The notes under the pieces are model-generated. The model saw nothing but the letters and a program-made list of their open reading frames with translations, was not told where the DNA came from and did no database searches. From a virus, in IMG/VR virus record IMGVR_UViG_3300029309_000092, positions 1 to 41,834 of that record: 41,834 nucleotides of DNA; one strand, 5' to 3'. This document shows positions 1 to 7,577 of the stretch, piece after piece. Both the position numbers and the translations under genes were made by a program. Position 1 is the first letter of the stretch. Each line of letters starts with the position of its first letter.

Positions 1-77
1 ACATAAGAATTAAGAATACAAGCAATACAGGAACAGATGCTAATACTGGAAGTTCAGTCCACGGAGACCTCGCATAA
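1..77 (+). CDS. Tail-fibre-family paralogue, 3' end only
   Basis: This is the C-terminal end of a gene cut by the left edge of the window. Frame 3 is open from base 3 to a TAA at 75-77, and its last residues are SSVHGDLA. The ending matches the (H/M)GDLA terminus of five complete proteins downstream, so it is very probably a sixth member of that tail-fibre family. Its stop overlaps the ATG of the next gene (TAATG). The upstream part, where the conserved DSFNV core would lie, is missing from the window. Confidence 0.7.
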   Translation, partial: IRIKNTSNTGTDANTGSSVHGDLA

Positions 78-454
78 TGACTAGCTTCGGAACACTCAAA
101 GCAGATACCCTGACGCACTCGACTGCGGGTTCGCTGGCTACGAATTTTGTTGTTGAGGGCAGTGCGAAAAGTTGGATTAAATATAACGGAACTGGAACAA
201 TAGCTATTTCTGACAGCTTCAATGTTGCAAGCATCACAGACGAAACAACTGGAACAACAACAGTCACATTCACCGGAGCAATGGGTAATGCTAATTATTC
301 CATAAAAGGCCAGAACTCAGATGGCTCTTTGTCTCTTCAGGTAGTTGATACGAACCAAGCCACTTCTGCCTATAGACAAAGAACTTTAGACGGCAGCGCA
401 CAGCTTGCTGACGATAACGCAGTTTATGGTGACATACACGGAGACCTCGCATGA
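77..454 (+). CDS. Tail-fibre-family paralogue 1 (GDLA family)
   Basis: A 125-residue protein starting MTSFGTLKADT. It carries the array's shared core: K-x-W, then NGTGTIA near residue 38, DSFNVASITD near 46-55, a short beta-rich segment, a variable half, and the ending IHGDLA. Marine phage tail fibres often have modules of this type, with an M-(A/T)-S-x-L-x-V-(D/N)-T start, so a structural or receptor-contacting role is inferred. The gene overlaps its neighbours by 1 and 4 bases. The codons for GDLA (GGA GAC CTC GCA) also hold the GGAG ribosome binding site of the next gene. Substrate and partner are unknown. Confidence 0.85.
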   Translation: MTSFGTLKADTLTHSTAGSLATNFVVEGSAKSWIKYNGTGTIAISDSFNVASITDETTGTTTVTFTGAMGNANYSIKGQNSDGSLSLQVVDTNQATSAYRQRTLDGSAQLADDNAVYGDIHGDLA

Positions 455-930
455 CAGTGACCCCTGAGTTTCAAGGCACACATCTATGGGACAGGCTTTG
501 CTGGGCCAAAGAAAACCTTGATGGTGTGCAGTCAGACTACCGTGTCGTGTACGAGGACAGCGTGGACGAGTGCGCTAAGATACTGGTGCCTGACCCTAAT
601 TGGATGGCGTGTGCATTGCAGGGCGGTATCCTGCCACCCGTAGAAGTATACTGGGAGTTGGCAAAGGACGAAGCCGAAGAGGGCTTTACCAAGCACACTC
701 GTGGTTATTTGCTCCACAACACCAAACCTGTCGAGGCGATGACCGAAGAGCAAGCCATTGAATATCTTATAATGAAGGATGTGCCACAGTCTGTGTGGCT
801 CGACTACAATAGCGGAAATAAGCCAAAGATGGTAATATGCCGCAAGGAACAACTTCCGGCGACTCGTGAGTGGCGCAATGCTTGGAAGATAAGTGAAGAC
901 CTAGCCACTGATGAAACTGTAGCCGCATAG
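451..930 (+). CDS. Conserved marine-phage protein of the tail-fibre region, function unknown
   Basis: A 159-residue soluble, acidic protein beginning MTVTPEFQGTHLWDRLCWAK. It has no signal peptide or membrane segment. It includes the segment VDECAKILVPDPNWM (residues 38-52) and a Pro-rich LPPVEVYWEL. I recall similar proteins encoded beside tail-fibre genes of marine phages but know no activity for them. Its ATG overlaps the stop of the preceding fibre gene (ATGA), and it is followed by a chaperone-like gene after ten bases. Its place between fibre paralogues suggests a role in fibre assembly or as a minor tail component, but this is inference only. Confidence 0.8.
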   Translation: MTVTPEFQGTHLWDRLCWAKENLDGVQSDYRVVYEDSVDECAKILVPDPNWMACALQGGILPPVEVYWELAKDEAEEGFTKHTRGYLLHNTKPVEAMTEEQAIEYLIMKDVPQSVWLDYNSGNKPKMVICRKEQLPATREWRNAWKISEDLATDETVAA

Positions 931-940
931 GAGAAACCTG

Positions 941-1312
941 ATGGCAACAACATATATCGTAGACAAGGACGGTAACCAGATTGATGCGTCAACCGCTACC
1001 GTTCCATCAGACCGTCACTTTCGTGGTGCGTGGTCGCTTTCTGGCACAGTCATTTCCGAGGACATGACAGCAGCCAAAGTAATCTTCAAGGACAAGATCC
1101 GTGAAGTACGCACACCACTGCTTGCAGCAGAGGACGTTGTGTACATGAAGGCTTTGGAAGCCGCTGATAGCACAGCACAGGCTGCGTCTGTAGCCAAGAA
1201 AAAGGCACTGCGTGATGCACCTGCTGCTTCTGCAATCGGTAGCGCAGACACGATTACCAAGCTCAAGGCAGCTTGGGATACAAGCGTACTTGGCGACAGC
1301 CCATACGCATAG
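941..1312 (+). CDS. Probable tail-fibre assembly chaperone-like protein
   Basis: A 123-residue protein. The N-terminal 45 residues resemble short beta-rich tail-associated modules (YIVDKDGNQID, then FRGAWSLSG). The C-terminal half is helical and charged, with KDKIREVRTPLLAAED and KKKALRDAPAA. A helical R-x-x-R-x-x-L-L-A pattern followed by LRD-(A/V)-P is typical of phage tail-fibre assembly chaperones and DUF4376-like proteins, so a chaperone for the neighbouring fibres is the best guess. A GGAG lies just before the ATG. The family assignment is from pattern memory and is not certain. Confidence 0.75.
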   Translation: MATTYIVDKDGNQIDASTATVPSDRHFRGAWSLSGTVISEDMTAAKVIFKDKIREVRTPLLAAEDVVYMKALEAADSTAQAASVAKKKALRDAPAASAIGSADTITKLKAAWDTSVLGDSPYA

Positions 1313-1323
1313 GGAGATAAGTC

Positions 1324-1722
1324 GTGGCACTGACTCAAGTAATAGGCGCAGGTATTGGTGCTGGTAACACTGTTACTGGTGAAGGTAGTGCCACGACATC
1401 TTTGCAGCAGGGGCTGGGAAAAGCATGGATAAATTTTCAACAGAAATCTAGTAATGTTGTGCGTGATTCCTTCAACCACTCCAGTTTCACAGATGGTGGG
1501 ACTGGAACCATGACTTTTACAATAACATCACTTATGAACAATATTAATTATTGTCATAGCGGAATGGCGGGAGAAGGTGGCAATAGTCAAGAATGTTTAA
1601 GTCAGTCTTACACCCAGACTGTGCCAACCACCGCTGCCGCAGAATATGTAAATGCTTATGCAAATACTGCATTAGAAGACCCTTCTTATGCTGGTAGGGT
1701 ATTACACGGAGACCTCGCATAA
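1324..1722 (+). CDS. Tail-fibre-family paralogue 2 (GDLA family), GTG start
   Basis: A 132-residue protein starting at GTG, with GGGAGATAAG just upstream. The shared core is visible as KAWINF, then RDSFNHSSFTDGGTG near residues 45-59, LMNNINY, and the ending LHGDLA. The N-terminus (MALTQVIGAGIGAGNTVTGEG) differs from the other members, but the segment GEGSATTSLQQGLGKAWINF closely matches GEGNSTTTNLQQGLCKVWINF in the 2581 gene. Such a mosaic of shared and divergent blocks suggests recombination between members. A fibre or receptor-contact role is inferred. Confidence 0.85.
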   Translation: MALTQVIGAGIGAGNTVTGEGSATTSLQQGLGKAWINFQQKSSNVVRDSFNHSSFTDGGTGTMTFTITSLMNNINYCHSGMAGEGGNSQECLSQSYTQTVPTTAAAEYVNAYANTALEDPSYAGRVLHGDLA

Positions 1723-2180
1723 TGCCATACATAGGTAAATCCCCAGAGTTCGGTGTTCGCAACCGCTTCCAGTATCAAGCTACGGCTGGTCAAACCAGCT
1801 TCAGCGGATCTGACGCTAATTCTCTGACGCTTACCTATAACGACAGCTTGTACATGGACGTATATCAAAACGGCGTTCTGTTGGTTCCGGGAACCGATTA
1901 TACGGCTACGACAGGCACAACCGTGGTGCTGGTTACAGGAGCCTCGCTCAACGACATCGTTGAGATGGTGGTCTACGATGTCTTTACCGTGGCTAACAGC
2001 TACACCAAGACGGACTCCGACACTCGTTACCCCTTCAAGGGCAACAACTCTATTATCCGTCTGAACGGTCAGACCATCAGCGCAGACATTACGATTGACA
2101 GCGATGAGAACGGTGTGTCGGCAGGGCCGATTACACAGAGTGCCACCGTCACTGTTAACGGATATTGGAGCATCGTATGA
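1722..2180 (+). CDS. Tail-fibre protein of the MPYIGKSP type
   Basis: A 152-residue beta-rich protein beginning MPYIGKSPEFGVRNRF, then a module with FSGSDANSLTLTY, MDVYQNGVLLVPGTDY and DIVEMVVYDVFTV. This N-terminal module is frequent in marine phage tail fibres, usually joined to long variable C-termini. Here the C-terminal part is short and ends in a small beta segment (NGQTISADITIDSDENG). It is probably a fibre or fibre-attachment subunit. It lies between two GDLA-family genes, with a TAATG junction at its start and an ATGA overlap at its end. Confidence 0.8.
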   Translation: MPYIGKSPEFGVRNRFQYQATAGQTSFSGSDANSLTLTYNDSLYMDVYQNGVLLVPGTDYTATTGTTVVLVTGASLNDIVEMVVYDVFTVANSYTKTDSDTRYPFKGNNSIIRLNGQTISADITIDSDENGVSAGPITQSATVTVNGYWSIV

Positions 2181-2581
2181 CTAGCGTGTTGAATGTAGAT
2201 ACGATTGCTGATAAGGCAGGCACGGGGCCGGTTGCGCTGACGAAGCAACAGGCGGCAAAGATATGGTCTAACTTTGACGGCACCACTAGCGGCATTACTG
2301 CTCGGGACAGCTTTAACGTATCAAGCATTGGAGACACAAATACTGGCACTTACACAATCAATCATACAAACGCTATGTCAAATAACGATTATTGCTGTGC
2401 TGTGATGGGACGAATGCAAAGAGGCACAAGCAATAGTGGTGCTGCAAACGGCATTGACTCATCTGACGGTGATTCAACAGTTTTAACAACTAGCCACATA
2501 ATAGCTTACATCAATGTTGCAACTACCGGCGATGCTGATGTGCCTATTGCTGGGTCTATGGTAATGGGAGACCTCGCATAA
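2177..2581 (+). CDS. Tail-fibre-family paralogue 3 (GDLA family)
   Basis: A 134-residue protein. I chose the ATG at 2177 because it overlaps the upstream stop (ATGA), has GGAG six bases before it, and gives MTSVLNVDTI, matching the MTS/MAS starts of its relatives. An in-frame TTG at 2165 is less likely. The core is present: KIWSNFDG, RDSFNVSSIGD, TGTYTINHTNAM, then a variable serine/asparagine-rich half and the ending VMGDLA. A role in the tail fibre is inferred from family and position. Confidence 0.85.
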   Translation: MTSVLNVDTIADKAGTGPVALTKQQAAKIWSNFDGTTSGITARDSFNVSSIGDTNTGTYTINHTNAMSNNDYCCAVMGRMQRGTSNSGAANGIDSSDGDSTVLTTSHIIAYINVATTGDADVPIAGSMVMGDLA

Positions 2582-2988
2582 TGGCAAGCATACTCAAAGT
2601 AGATACAATCACAGGGGTAGCCACGGCTGGGTCTATTGCAGTTACCGGCGAGGGCAACTCGACCACAACGAATTTGCAGCAGGGGTTGTGTAAGGTGTGG
2701 ATTAACTTTAATGGCACAGGCACAATAGCAACTCGTGACTCATTCAATGTTGCATCAATAACAGACGGTGGCACGGGTCTTTATACGGTCACTATTACTA
2801 ATGACTTTAATAACGATGATTACTCAACCGCAGGTGCAGCCGGAGAAGAAGATGACAGTGGGGGTAATCGCAGTCTTGGTTTGAGAGCAAGGGCTGCTGG
2901 TTCACAAAATCTTCGTGGTTTTAGGGATGGTGTTTCTGCTGACGACATGGCTGAGATGCAAATTCACATCATGGGAGACCTCGCATAA
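2581..2988 (+). CDS. Tail-fibre-family paralogue 4 (GDLA family)
   Basis: A 135-residue protein starting MASILKVDTI. It carries the clearest form of the array core: KVWINFNGTGTIATRDSFNV (about residues 38-57), ITDGGTGLYTVTIT, FNNDDY, and the ending IMGDLA. The second half (residues 80-120) is rich in charged residues and glycine and does not align with the relatives, as expected for a variable or receptor-facing region. Both junctions are TAATG or the equivalent, so translation is probably coupled along the array. Confidence 0.85.
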   Translation: MASILKVDTITGVATAGSIAVTGEGNSTTTNLQQGLCKVWINFNGTGTIATRDSFNVASITDGGTGLYTVTITNDFNNDDYSTAGAAGEEDDSGGNRSLGLRARAAGSQNLRGFRDGVSADDMAEMQIHIMGDLA

Positions 2989-3371
2989 TGGCTAGTGAAC
3001 TGAGAGTAAACACCCTGAAGGATGCTAGCGGGAACAACAGCGTGGCTACGTCAATTGTGTTTGGTGGCACGGCGAAGGCGTGGGCATCTATAAATGCTGG
3101 TGCAGAAAAAGACAGCTTTGGAGTTTCTAGTTTCGACGACAACGGAACAGGAAATCACGATATCAATTTTACTAACGCATTTAATAATGCCCTTTATAGT
3201 TGCTTACTCACTGCCAGTGATAATCCCGGCACAGCTAACGACTATGTAGCTGTCACAGTTAGTGGTTCTGTAGCGCCTGGTTCTTATAGGTATTACACAT
3301 ATCGTGCTTCCAACGCTACGCAAACAGACTTGCCTTACGTTAGCAGCGCATTTCACGGAGACCTCGCATGA
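2988..3371 (+). CDS. Tail-fibre-family paralogue 5 (GDLA family)
   Basis: A 127-residue protein beginning MASELRVNTLKDASGNNSVA, a start common in marine phage fibre proteins. The core is shortened: KAWASI, then KDSFGVSSFDDNGTGNHDI, FTNAFNNALY, and the ending FHGDLA. The NGTGT segment seen in the 2581 gene is missing. The following fibre gene overlaps the stop by four bases. The role is inferred as for the other members. Confidence 0.85.
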   Translation: MASELRVNTLKDASGNNSVATSIVFGGTAKAWASINAGAEKDSFGVSSFDDNGTGNHDINFTNAFNNALYSCLLTASDNPGTANDYVAVTVSGSVAPGSYRYYTYRASNATQTDLPYVSSAFHGDLA

Positions 3372-4441
3372 GTAAGGCAGCAGAACTCGCCGCACTGATT
3401 GGTTCGCAGTCGGCGTTGTCAGACAGGAACTTGATTATCAACGGTGCGATGCAGGTGGCACAGCGAGGCACAAGCAGCACTGGTCAGGGTGCATCTGACT
3501 TATTTCTTGTTGACCGCTTTCATCTAAATACCAACGGCAACTCTGCTGGCAGGTTTACTGTCACACAGGAATCTAATGGCCCAAGCGACATCCCTAATTC
3601 CTTAAAGCTGGCTTGCACCACAGCAGACACATCTATTGCGGCCAGTGAAAGGCTTTTCATTGAACAAAGGCTAGAGGGACAAAACCTCCAACGTATGAAA
3701 AAAGGCACCAGCGATGCACAGGCAATCACCGTGTCTTTTTATGTGAAAGGAAATGCAGCAGCCACATATGTGGTGGGTATCTTCGACAGTGACAACAGTC
3801 GTCAGATTGGCGCACAGTTTTCTGTGACGACAGACTGGAATAGAGTGTCTGTTACGTTTCCCGGTGATACAGGCGGCAGTCCACTAGATGATGACAATGC
3901 CGAAAGCCTGTCGCTTCGTTTTTATTTACATGCTGGCTCGACTTATACCGGCGGCACATTACAGACAACGTGGGATGCTACTGTAAATAACGAGCAAGTA
4001 GGTAGCGGCACTACTTCTTTCTTTGACAGCACTAGCCGCACGTTTTTCCTGACAGGAGTGCAGATGGAACTTGGCGAACAGGCCACGCCGTTCGAGCATC
4101 GGTCGTTTGGCGATGAGTTTATTAGGTGTCAACGCTACCATCAAAGATTTACGGGTGTAACCAATGGCCGTGTGGGGTTCGGCACAAAAACTAGTGCTAC
4201 TAATGCAAGATGTATTCTTCCCTTTAATACACCAATGAGAGCCACACCATCTCAAAGTGTTACTGGAACCCCTCGTTTTGAGACGGGTGCTGCTGCACAG
4301 AACGTATCAAGCATTAATACTTCGGGTGCAAATACTCTGTGCGGGAGTTTTGATGCAACCACAGCATCTGGCGGTTCGCAAAACAACCCCGGAGTCCTTG
4401 ACTTAGGTGACGGCGGCTACATTTTTGATGCGGAGTTGTAA
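3368..4441 (+). CDS. Tail fibre / receptor-binding-type protein
   Basis: A 357-residue protein with the N-terminal hallmark NLIINGAMQVAQRGTS (about residues 21-36), which introduces a jelly-roll-like carbohydrate-binding module in many phage fibres. That module runs to about residue 245, with a beta-rich body and the typical closing phrase GVQMELGEQATPFEHRS. The last 110 residues are a separate beta-rich, Ser/Thr/Asn-rich domain that is probably the variable tip. There is no signal peptide or membrane segment. It is the largest fibre protein in the cluster and may be the main receptor-binding subunit. Recognition is by pattern, not by search. Confidence 0.85.
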   Translation: MSKAAELAALIGSQSALSDRNLIINGAMQVAQRGTSSTGQGASDLFLVDRFHLNTNGNSAGRFTVTQESNGPSDIPNSLKLACTTADTSIAASERLFIEQRLEGQNLQRMKKGTSDAQAITVSFYVKGNAAATYVVGIFDSDNSRQIGAQFSVTTDWNRVSVTFPGDTGGSPLDDDNAESLSLRFYLHAGSTYTGGTLQTTWDATVNNEQVGSGTTSFFDSTSRTFFLTGVQMELGEQATPFEHRSFGDEFIRCQRYHQRFTGVTNGRVGFGTKTSATNARCILPFNTPMRATPSQSVTGTPRFETGAAAQNVSSINTSGANTLCGSFDATTASGGSQNNPGVLDLGDGGYIFDAEL

Positions 4442-4443
4442 AT

Positions 4444-4614
4444 ATGGATATTACATCAGCAAAGTATTATGCAAAAGATGGACAAAACCAAAGCATCAAA
4501 GCCACGATTGATGGCGTCGTTTGGTCTGTGCCTCTTGACTCAGCAAACACACACTACGCAGAAATCATGCGCCAAGTAGATGCTGGCGAGTTAACTATAA
4601 AAGATGCGGATTGA
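4444..4614 (+). CDS. Small conserved tail-region protein
   Basis: A 56-residue ORF with an ATG two bases after the upstream stop; it ends at TGA 4612-4614, three bases before the next ATG. The protein reads MDITSAKYYAKDGQNQ, then IDGVVWSVPLD, NTHYAEI and a final AGELTIKDAD. Small proteins with this VPLD-x-x-N-x-x-Y-x-E pattern are common next to tail-fibre genes in phages of marine and soil bacteria. Their function is not known to me. The tight spacing on both sides supports it as a real gene. Confidence 0.75.
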   Translation: MDITSAKYYAKDGQNQSIKATIDGVVWSVPLDSANTHYAEIMRQVDAGELTIKDAD

Positions 4615-4617
4615 TGA

Positions 4618-6486
4618 ATGCCACTAAGCAAACTGCAATTCAGACCAGGCATCAACAGAGAGGGCACAAACTACTCTAATGAAGGTGGCTGGTTTAACGG
4701 TGACAAGATTCGTTATCGTAACGGCTATGTTGAGCGCATAGGCGGTTGGGTTCGTGTATCCAATAACAAGTTCACCGGCATAGCTCGTAAGATATTTGAT
4801 TTTGTTACTTTGGCCTCTGCCAATTTGCTGTTCATAGGCACAGAGCAAAAGGTCTTTCTTGAAGATTCCGGTACGTTTAACGACATCACTCCGATTCGAT
4901 CTACCGTCACGCTTGGGACAAACCCGATCACCACCACGGGCGGCGCTGGTAGCGGCGTGGTCACCGTTACCACACAAGCTGCACATGGCGCGATCACCGG
5001 CGACTTTGTCACGCTTGCGAGTCTCACAGCCACTGACGGCATTACCGCCGCGCAACTAAACACAGAGCACAAGATTACTGCCGTGCCTAGTGACACGACG
5101 TTTACGATTACCACCGCAGGATCTGCTTCTTCTGGTAGCACCGCTGGTGGTGGGTCATCTGGCACTGCCGCATTTCAAATCAACATTGGTATTACAACCA
5201 CGGTTCTTGGCACCGGTTGGGGCGCAGGCACATGGGGTCGCTTTGAGTGGGGTTCCGCATCTGGAGCGTTATCAGGCATAACATTACGATTATGGGCGGC
5301 AGATAATTTTGGCGAAGATCTCATCTTCAATGTCATGAACGGGTCAATCTACTATTGGGACGCTACCGGCGGCACAAGCACTCGAGCCGTAGAACTGTCG
5401 TCATTGACCGGCGCCAGCGACACACCAACCATTGCTCGTAAGGTTTTGGTCTCGGATGTTGACCGTCACATCATTGCTTTTGGCGCCAACATAATTGGCA
5501 CTGACACACAAGACCCATTACTCATACGTTTTGGTAGTCAAGAATCCCTGACTGACTTCACACCCACGGCAACCAACACGGCTGGTGATCTTCGCTTGTC
5601 GAAGGGCAGTGAGATCATCACGGCAGTGCAGACTAGCCGTCAGATACTGGTGTTTACCGATCAGTCGCTATACTCAATGCAGTTTTTAGGACCACCGTTT
5701 ACTTTTGGCGTGTCCATGCTTGCAGACAACATCCGTATCGCTGGTCCTAACACAGCCATTGCCGTGAATGATGTTGTCTTCTGGATGGGGCAAGAGAACT
5801 TCTATCTTTATGACGGACGCACGCAGGCCATACCGTGTAGCGTGCGAGATTATGTTTTCAACGACATGAATAACCAGCAGTCGTTCAAGTTTCATGCTGG
5901 ATCTATCGGCAGTCAGACTGAGATCTGGTGGTTTTATTGTTCCTCTTCTGCCACTGAGATTGACCGTTATGTGGTGTACAATTACGGTCAACAAGTTTGG
6001 TATTACGGGACTCTAGTTCGCACGACTTGGAATGACAGAGCGTCCGGCCTGCGTAGTTTTCCACAGGCTACTGGCACAGATTTTTACCTGTATAATCACG
6101 AAAACGGTCTTGATGATTTTAGTACAGGAAGCCGAGTAGCCATAAATGCCTTTGTTGAGTCATCTGACTTTGACATTGGCGATGGGCAACAGTTCATGTT
6201 GCTCAATCGTATCTTGCCTGACTTGAGCTTCAACGGATCTACGGCGGCGAATCCAGCGGCCTTGTTCACGATTCGTAGTAGAGACTTTGGTGGCGACAAT
6301 TTCACAGAGTCGCCTTCGGACTCGGCAGTCCGCACAGCCACATCGCCAGTAGAGCAATACACCGACAAGATTGACTTGCGTGCTCGAGGCAGACAGATGT
6401 CAATTCGCGTCGAGAATACTGCGACAGAGGTAAAGTGGCGTCTTGGTGCACCTAGAATAGATGTGAGACCGGATGGCAGAAGATGA
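4618..6486 (+). CDS. Packaged-DNA / tail stabilisation protein (P22 gp10-like)
   Basis: A 622-residue protein with an N-terminus typical of the stabilisation proteins of marine podoviruses: FRPGINREGTNYSNEGGW (residues 8-25), then GDKIRYRNGYVERIGGW. Residues 85-185 form a Thr/Ala/Gly-rich insert that looks like a surface beta domain. The rest is beta-propeller-like, with repeated aromatic segments. Such proteins sit between the portal and tail tip and keep packaged DNA inside. It is the first gene of the tail and ejection block, and its stop overlaps the next ATG. The P22 gp10 relation is inferred from family memory. Confidence 0.8.
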   Translation: MPLSKLQFRPGINREGTNYSNEGGWFNGDKIRYRNGYVERIGGWVRVSNNKFTGIARKIFDFVTLASANLLFIGTEQKVFLEDSGTFNDITPIRSTVTLGTNPITTTGGAGSGVVTVTTQAAHGAITGDFVTLASLTATDGITAAQLNTEHKITAVPSDTTFTITTAGSASSGSTAGGGSSGTAAFQINIGITTTVLGTGWGAGTWGRFEWGSASGALSGITLRLWAADNFGEDLIFNVMNGSIYYWDATGGTSTRAVELSSLTGASDTPTIARKVLVSDVDRHIIAFGANIIGTDTQDPLLIRFGSQESLTDFTPTATNTAGDLRLSKGSEIITAVQTSRQILVFTDQSLYSMQFLGPPFTFGVSMLADNIRIAGPNTAIAVNDVVFWMGQENFYLYDGRTQAIPCSVRDYVFNDMNNQQSFKFHAGSIGSQTEIWWFYCSSSATEIDRYVVYNYGQQVWYYGTLVRTTWNDRASGLRSFPQATGTDFYLYNHENGLDDFSTGSRVAINAFVESSDFDIGDGQQFMLLNRILPDLSFNGSTAANPAALFTIRSRDFGGDNFTESPSDSAVRTATSPVEQYTDKIDLRARGRQMSIRVENTATEVKWRLGAPRIDVRPDGRR

Positions 6487-6770
6487 CAAAGAAGGTTGTG
6501 CGCCCGATCCTGCCGATTGCGCCAGATCAATACGATCCGGTGTACATCAATCAACTGGCACGGGCATTAGAGACTTTGATTGATGAGGTCAGGGACGCTG
6601 ATGTGAACTTCCAAGGAATTGGTGAGATGGGTAGCGCGACATCTCTGGATGTGGGAGACATGTATATAGCTGACGCAGGGTTCTTAAAGATCGTAAGAGC
6701 GGGAGAGGTGTTCGCTCCGACTAATGTAGCGACAATATCCTTGGGTTCTGTTACAGTGTCAGTGTCTTAA
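6483..6770 (+). CDS. Small virion-region protein, function unknown
   Basis: A 95-residue protein with an N-terminal helical part (DPVYINQLARALETLIDEV, residues 18-36) and a C-terminal beta-rich part ending ISLGSVTVSVS. It overlaps the stabilisation protein gene by four bases and precedes a putative ejection protein by nine. The helix plus beta C-terminus is common in small tail or head-tail connector proteins, but nothing fixes a function. Confidence 0.75.
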   Translation: MTKKVVRPILPIAPDQYDPVYINQLARALETLIDEVRDADVNFQGIGEMGSATSLDVGDMYIADAGFLKIVRAGEVFAPTNVATISLGSVTVSVS

Positions 6771-6779
6771 AGGTGTATT

Positions 6780-7577
6780 ATGGGTCTTAGTTTAAAATCA
6801 TTACTACCAGTTATAGGCGGGATAGCCGGTGCTTACTTTGGCCCCGCTGGTAGTGCTGCCCTAAACTCGGCTCTTGGATCTGGAATCGGCACGCTTGTGG
6901 CAGGTGGCGATGCCAAAGACGCAATCAAGAACGCGATTATCGGCGGCGGCGCAACTGCCGGTCTTGGTGCTATGGGTGTGGGTCCAGGCGCCGCACAGTC
7001 TGCGGCTGGTAAAGCGGCCACTGAAGCGGCAGCACAGCAAGCCATAACCGAAGAGGCAACCAAACAAGCCGTTGCTAGTGAGGCGGCAAAGAGCGGGATC
7101 CTTGGCTCTGGCATCTCGGTTGGTGATGTTGTTGTTGGCAGTAGCTTGCTTGGAATGTTGGGCGTCGGTGACGAGGACATCACAGATGATGGCCCTCGTG
7201 AACTTGAGTCTCGTCCAGATTACAAAGGTACACCGATTAAGGGAATTTTTAGAGATACAGTAACCGATATCTCGTATGACACGGCAGAAGAGCTGGAAGA
7301 GGCGATCAAAAAGCGTCAGCAACAAGTTACTGCCATGGCTTTGGGCGGCATTGTGTCACTAAACGCTGGTGGTTTGATTGAAGGACCGGGCACCGGCACA
7401 TCAGATAGCATCAAAGCTGGCATATATCAGAATGGTAAAAAGGTTCAGGAGGCTAGGCTTTCGGACGAAGAGTTTGTTATGACGAGAAAAGCCGTCGCGG
7501 GTGCGGGTAATGGCGACACCAATTTGGGCGCCAAACGCATGTATGCCATGATGGATAAGTTTGAGGGGATGGCGTAA
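6780..7577 (+). CDS. Putative internal or ejection virion protein
   Basis: A 265-residue protein. Residues 1-75 are Gly/Ala-rich and hydrophobic (LLPVIGGIAGAYFGPAGSAA, then IIGGGATAGLGAMGVG), resembling membrane-active segments of ejected phage proteins. Residues 76-110 are Ala/Gln-rich and helical. The C-terminal part has two GG motifs (LGGIVSL, NAGGLIEGPGTGTSD) followed by LSDEEFVMTRKAVAGAG, a phrase seen in many phage virion proteins. It is joined by TAATG to the next gene. An ejection role is inferred from composition and from its place between tail and lysis genes. Confidence 0.75.
   Translation: MGLSLKSLLPVIGGIAGAYFGPAGSAALNSALGSGIGTLVAGGDAKDAIKNAIIGGGATAGLGAMGVGPGAAQSAAGKAATEAAAQQAITEEATKQAVASEAAKSGILGSGISVGDVVVGSSLLGMLGVGDEDITDDGPRELESRPDYKGTPIKGIFRDTVTDISYDTAEELEEAIKKRQQQVTAMALGGIVSLNAGGLIEGPGTGTSDSIKAGIYQNGKKVQEARLSDEEFVMTRKAVAGAGNGDTNLGAKRMYAMMDKFEGMA

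Larger units (their letters stand above)
63..3369 (+). repeat. Six copies of the 13-bp boundary GGAGACCTCGCAT
   Basis: The identical 13-mer GGAGACCTCGCAT is found at 63-75, 440-452, 1708-1720, 2567-2579, 2974-2986 and 3357-3369. It always sits at the 3' end of a member of the paralogous fibre family. It encodes the C-terminal GDLA, supplies the GGAG ribosome binding site of the following gene, and runs into that gene's start codon through TAATG or ATGA. The genes between the copies are much more divergent, so the boundary is conserved beyond the surrounding DNA. Confidence 0.9.

Noticed and set aside
1-4441. Diversity-generating retroelement acting on the fibre array
   Set aside because: No reverse transcriptase, template repeat or adenine-biased variable repeat is visible in the window.
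4624-5165. Long leftward ORFs antisense to the stabilisation protein
   Set aside because: They are mirror frames of a Thr/Ala-rich insert, with no start signals or recognisable protein pattern. The same holds for antisense ORFs over 6.8-7.3, 11.1-11.7 and 34.0-35.2 kb.
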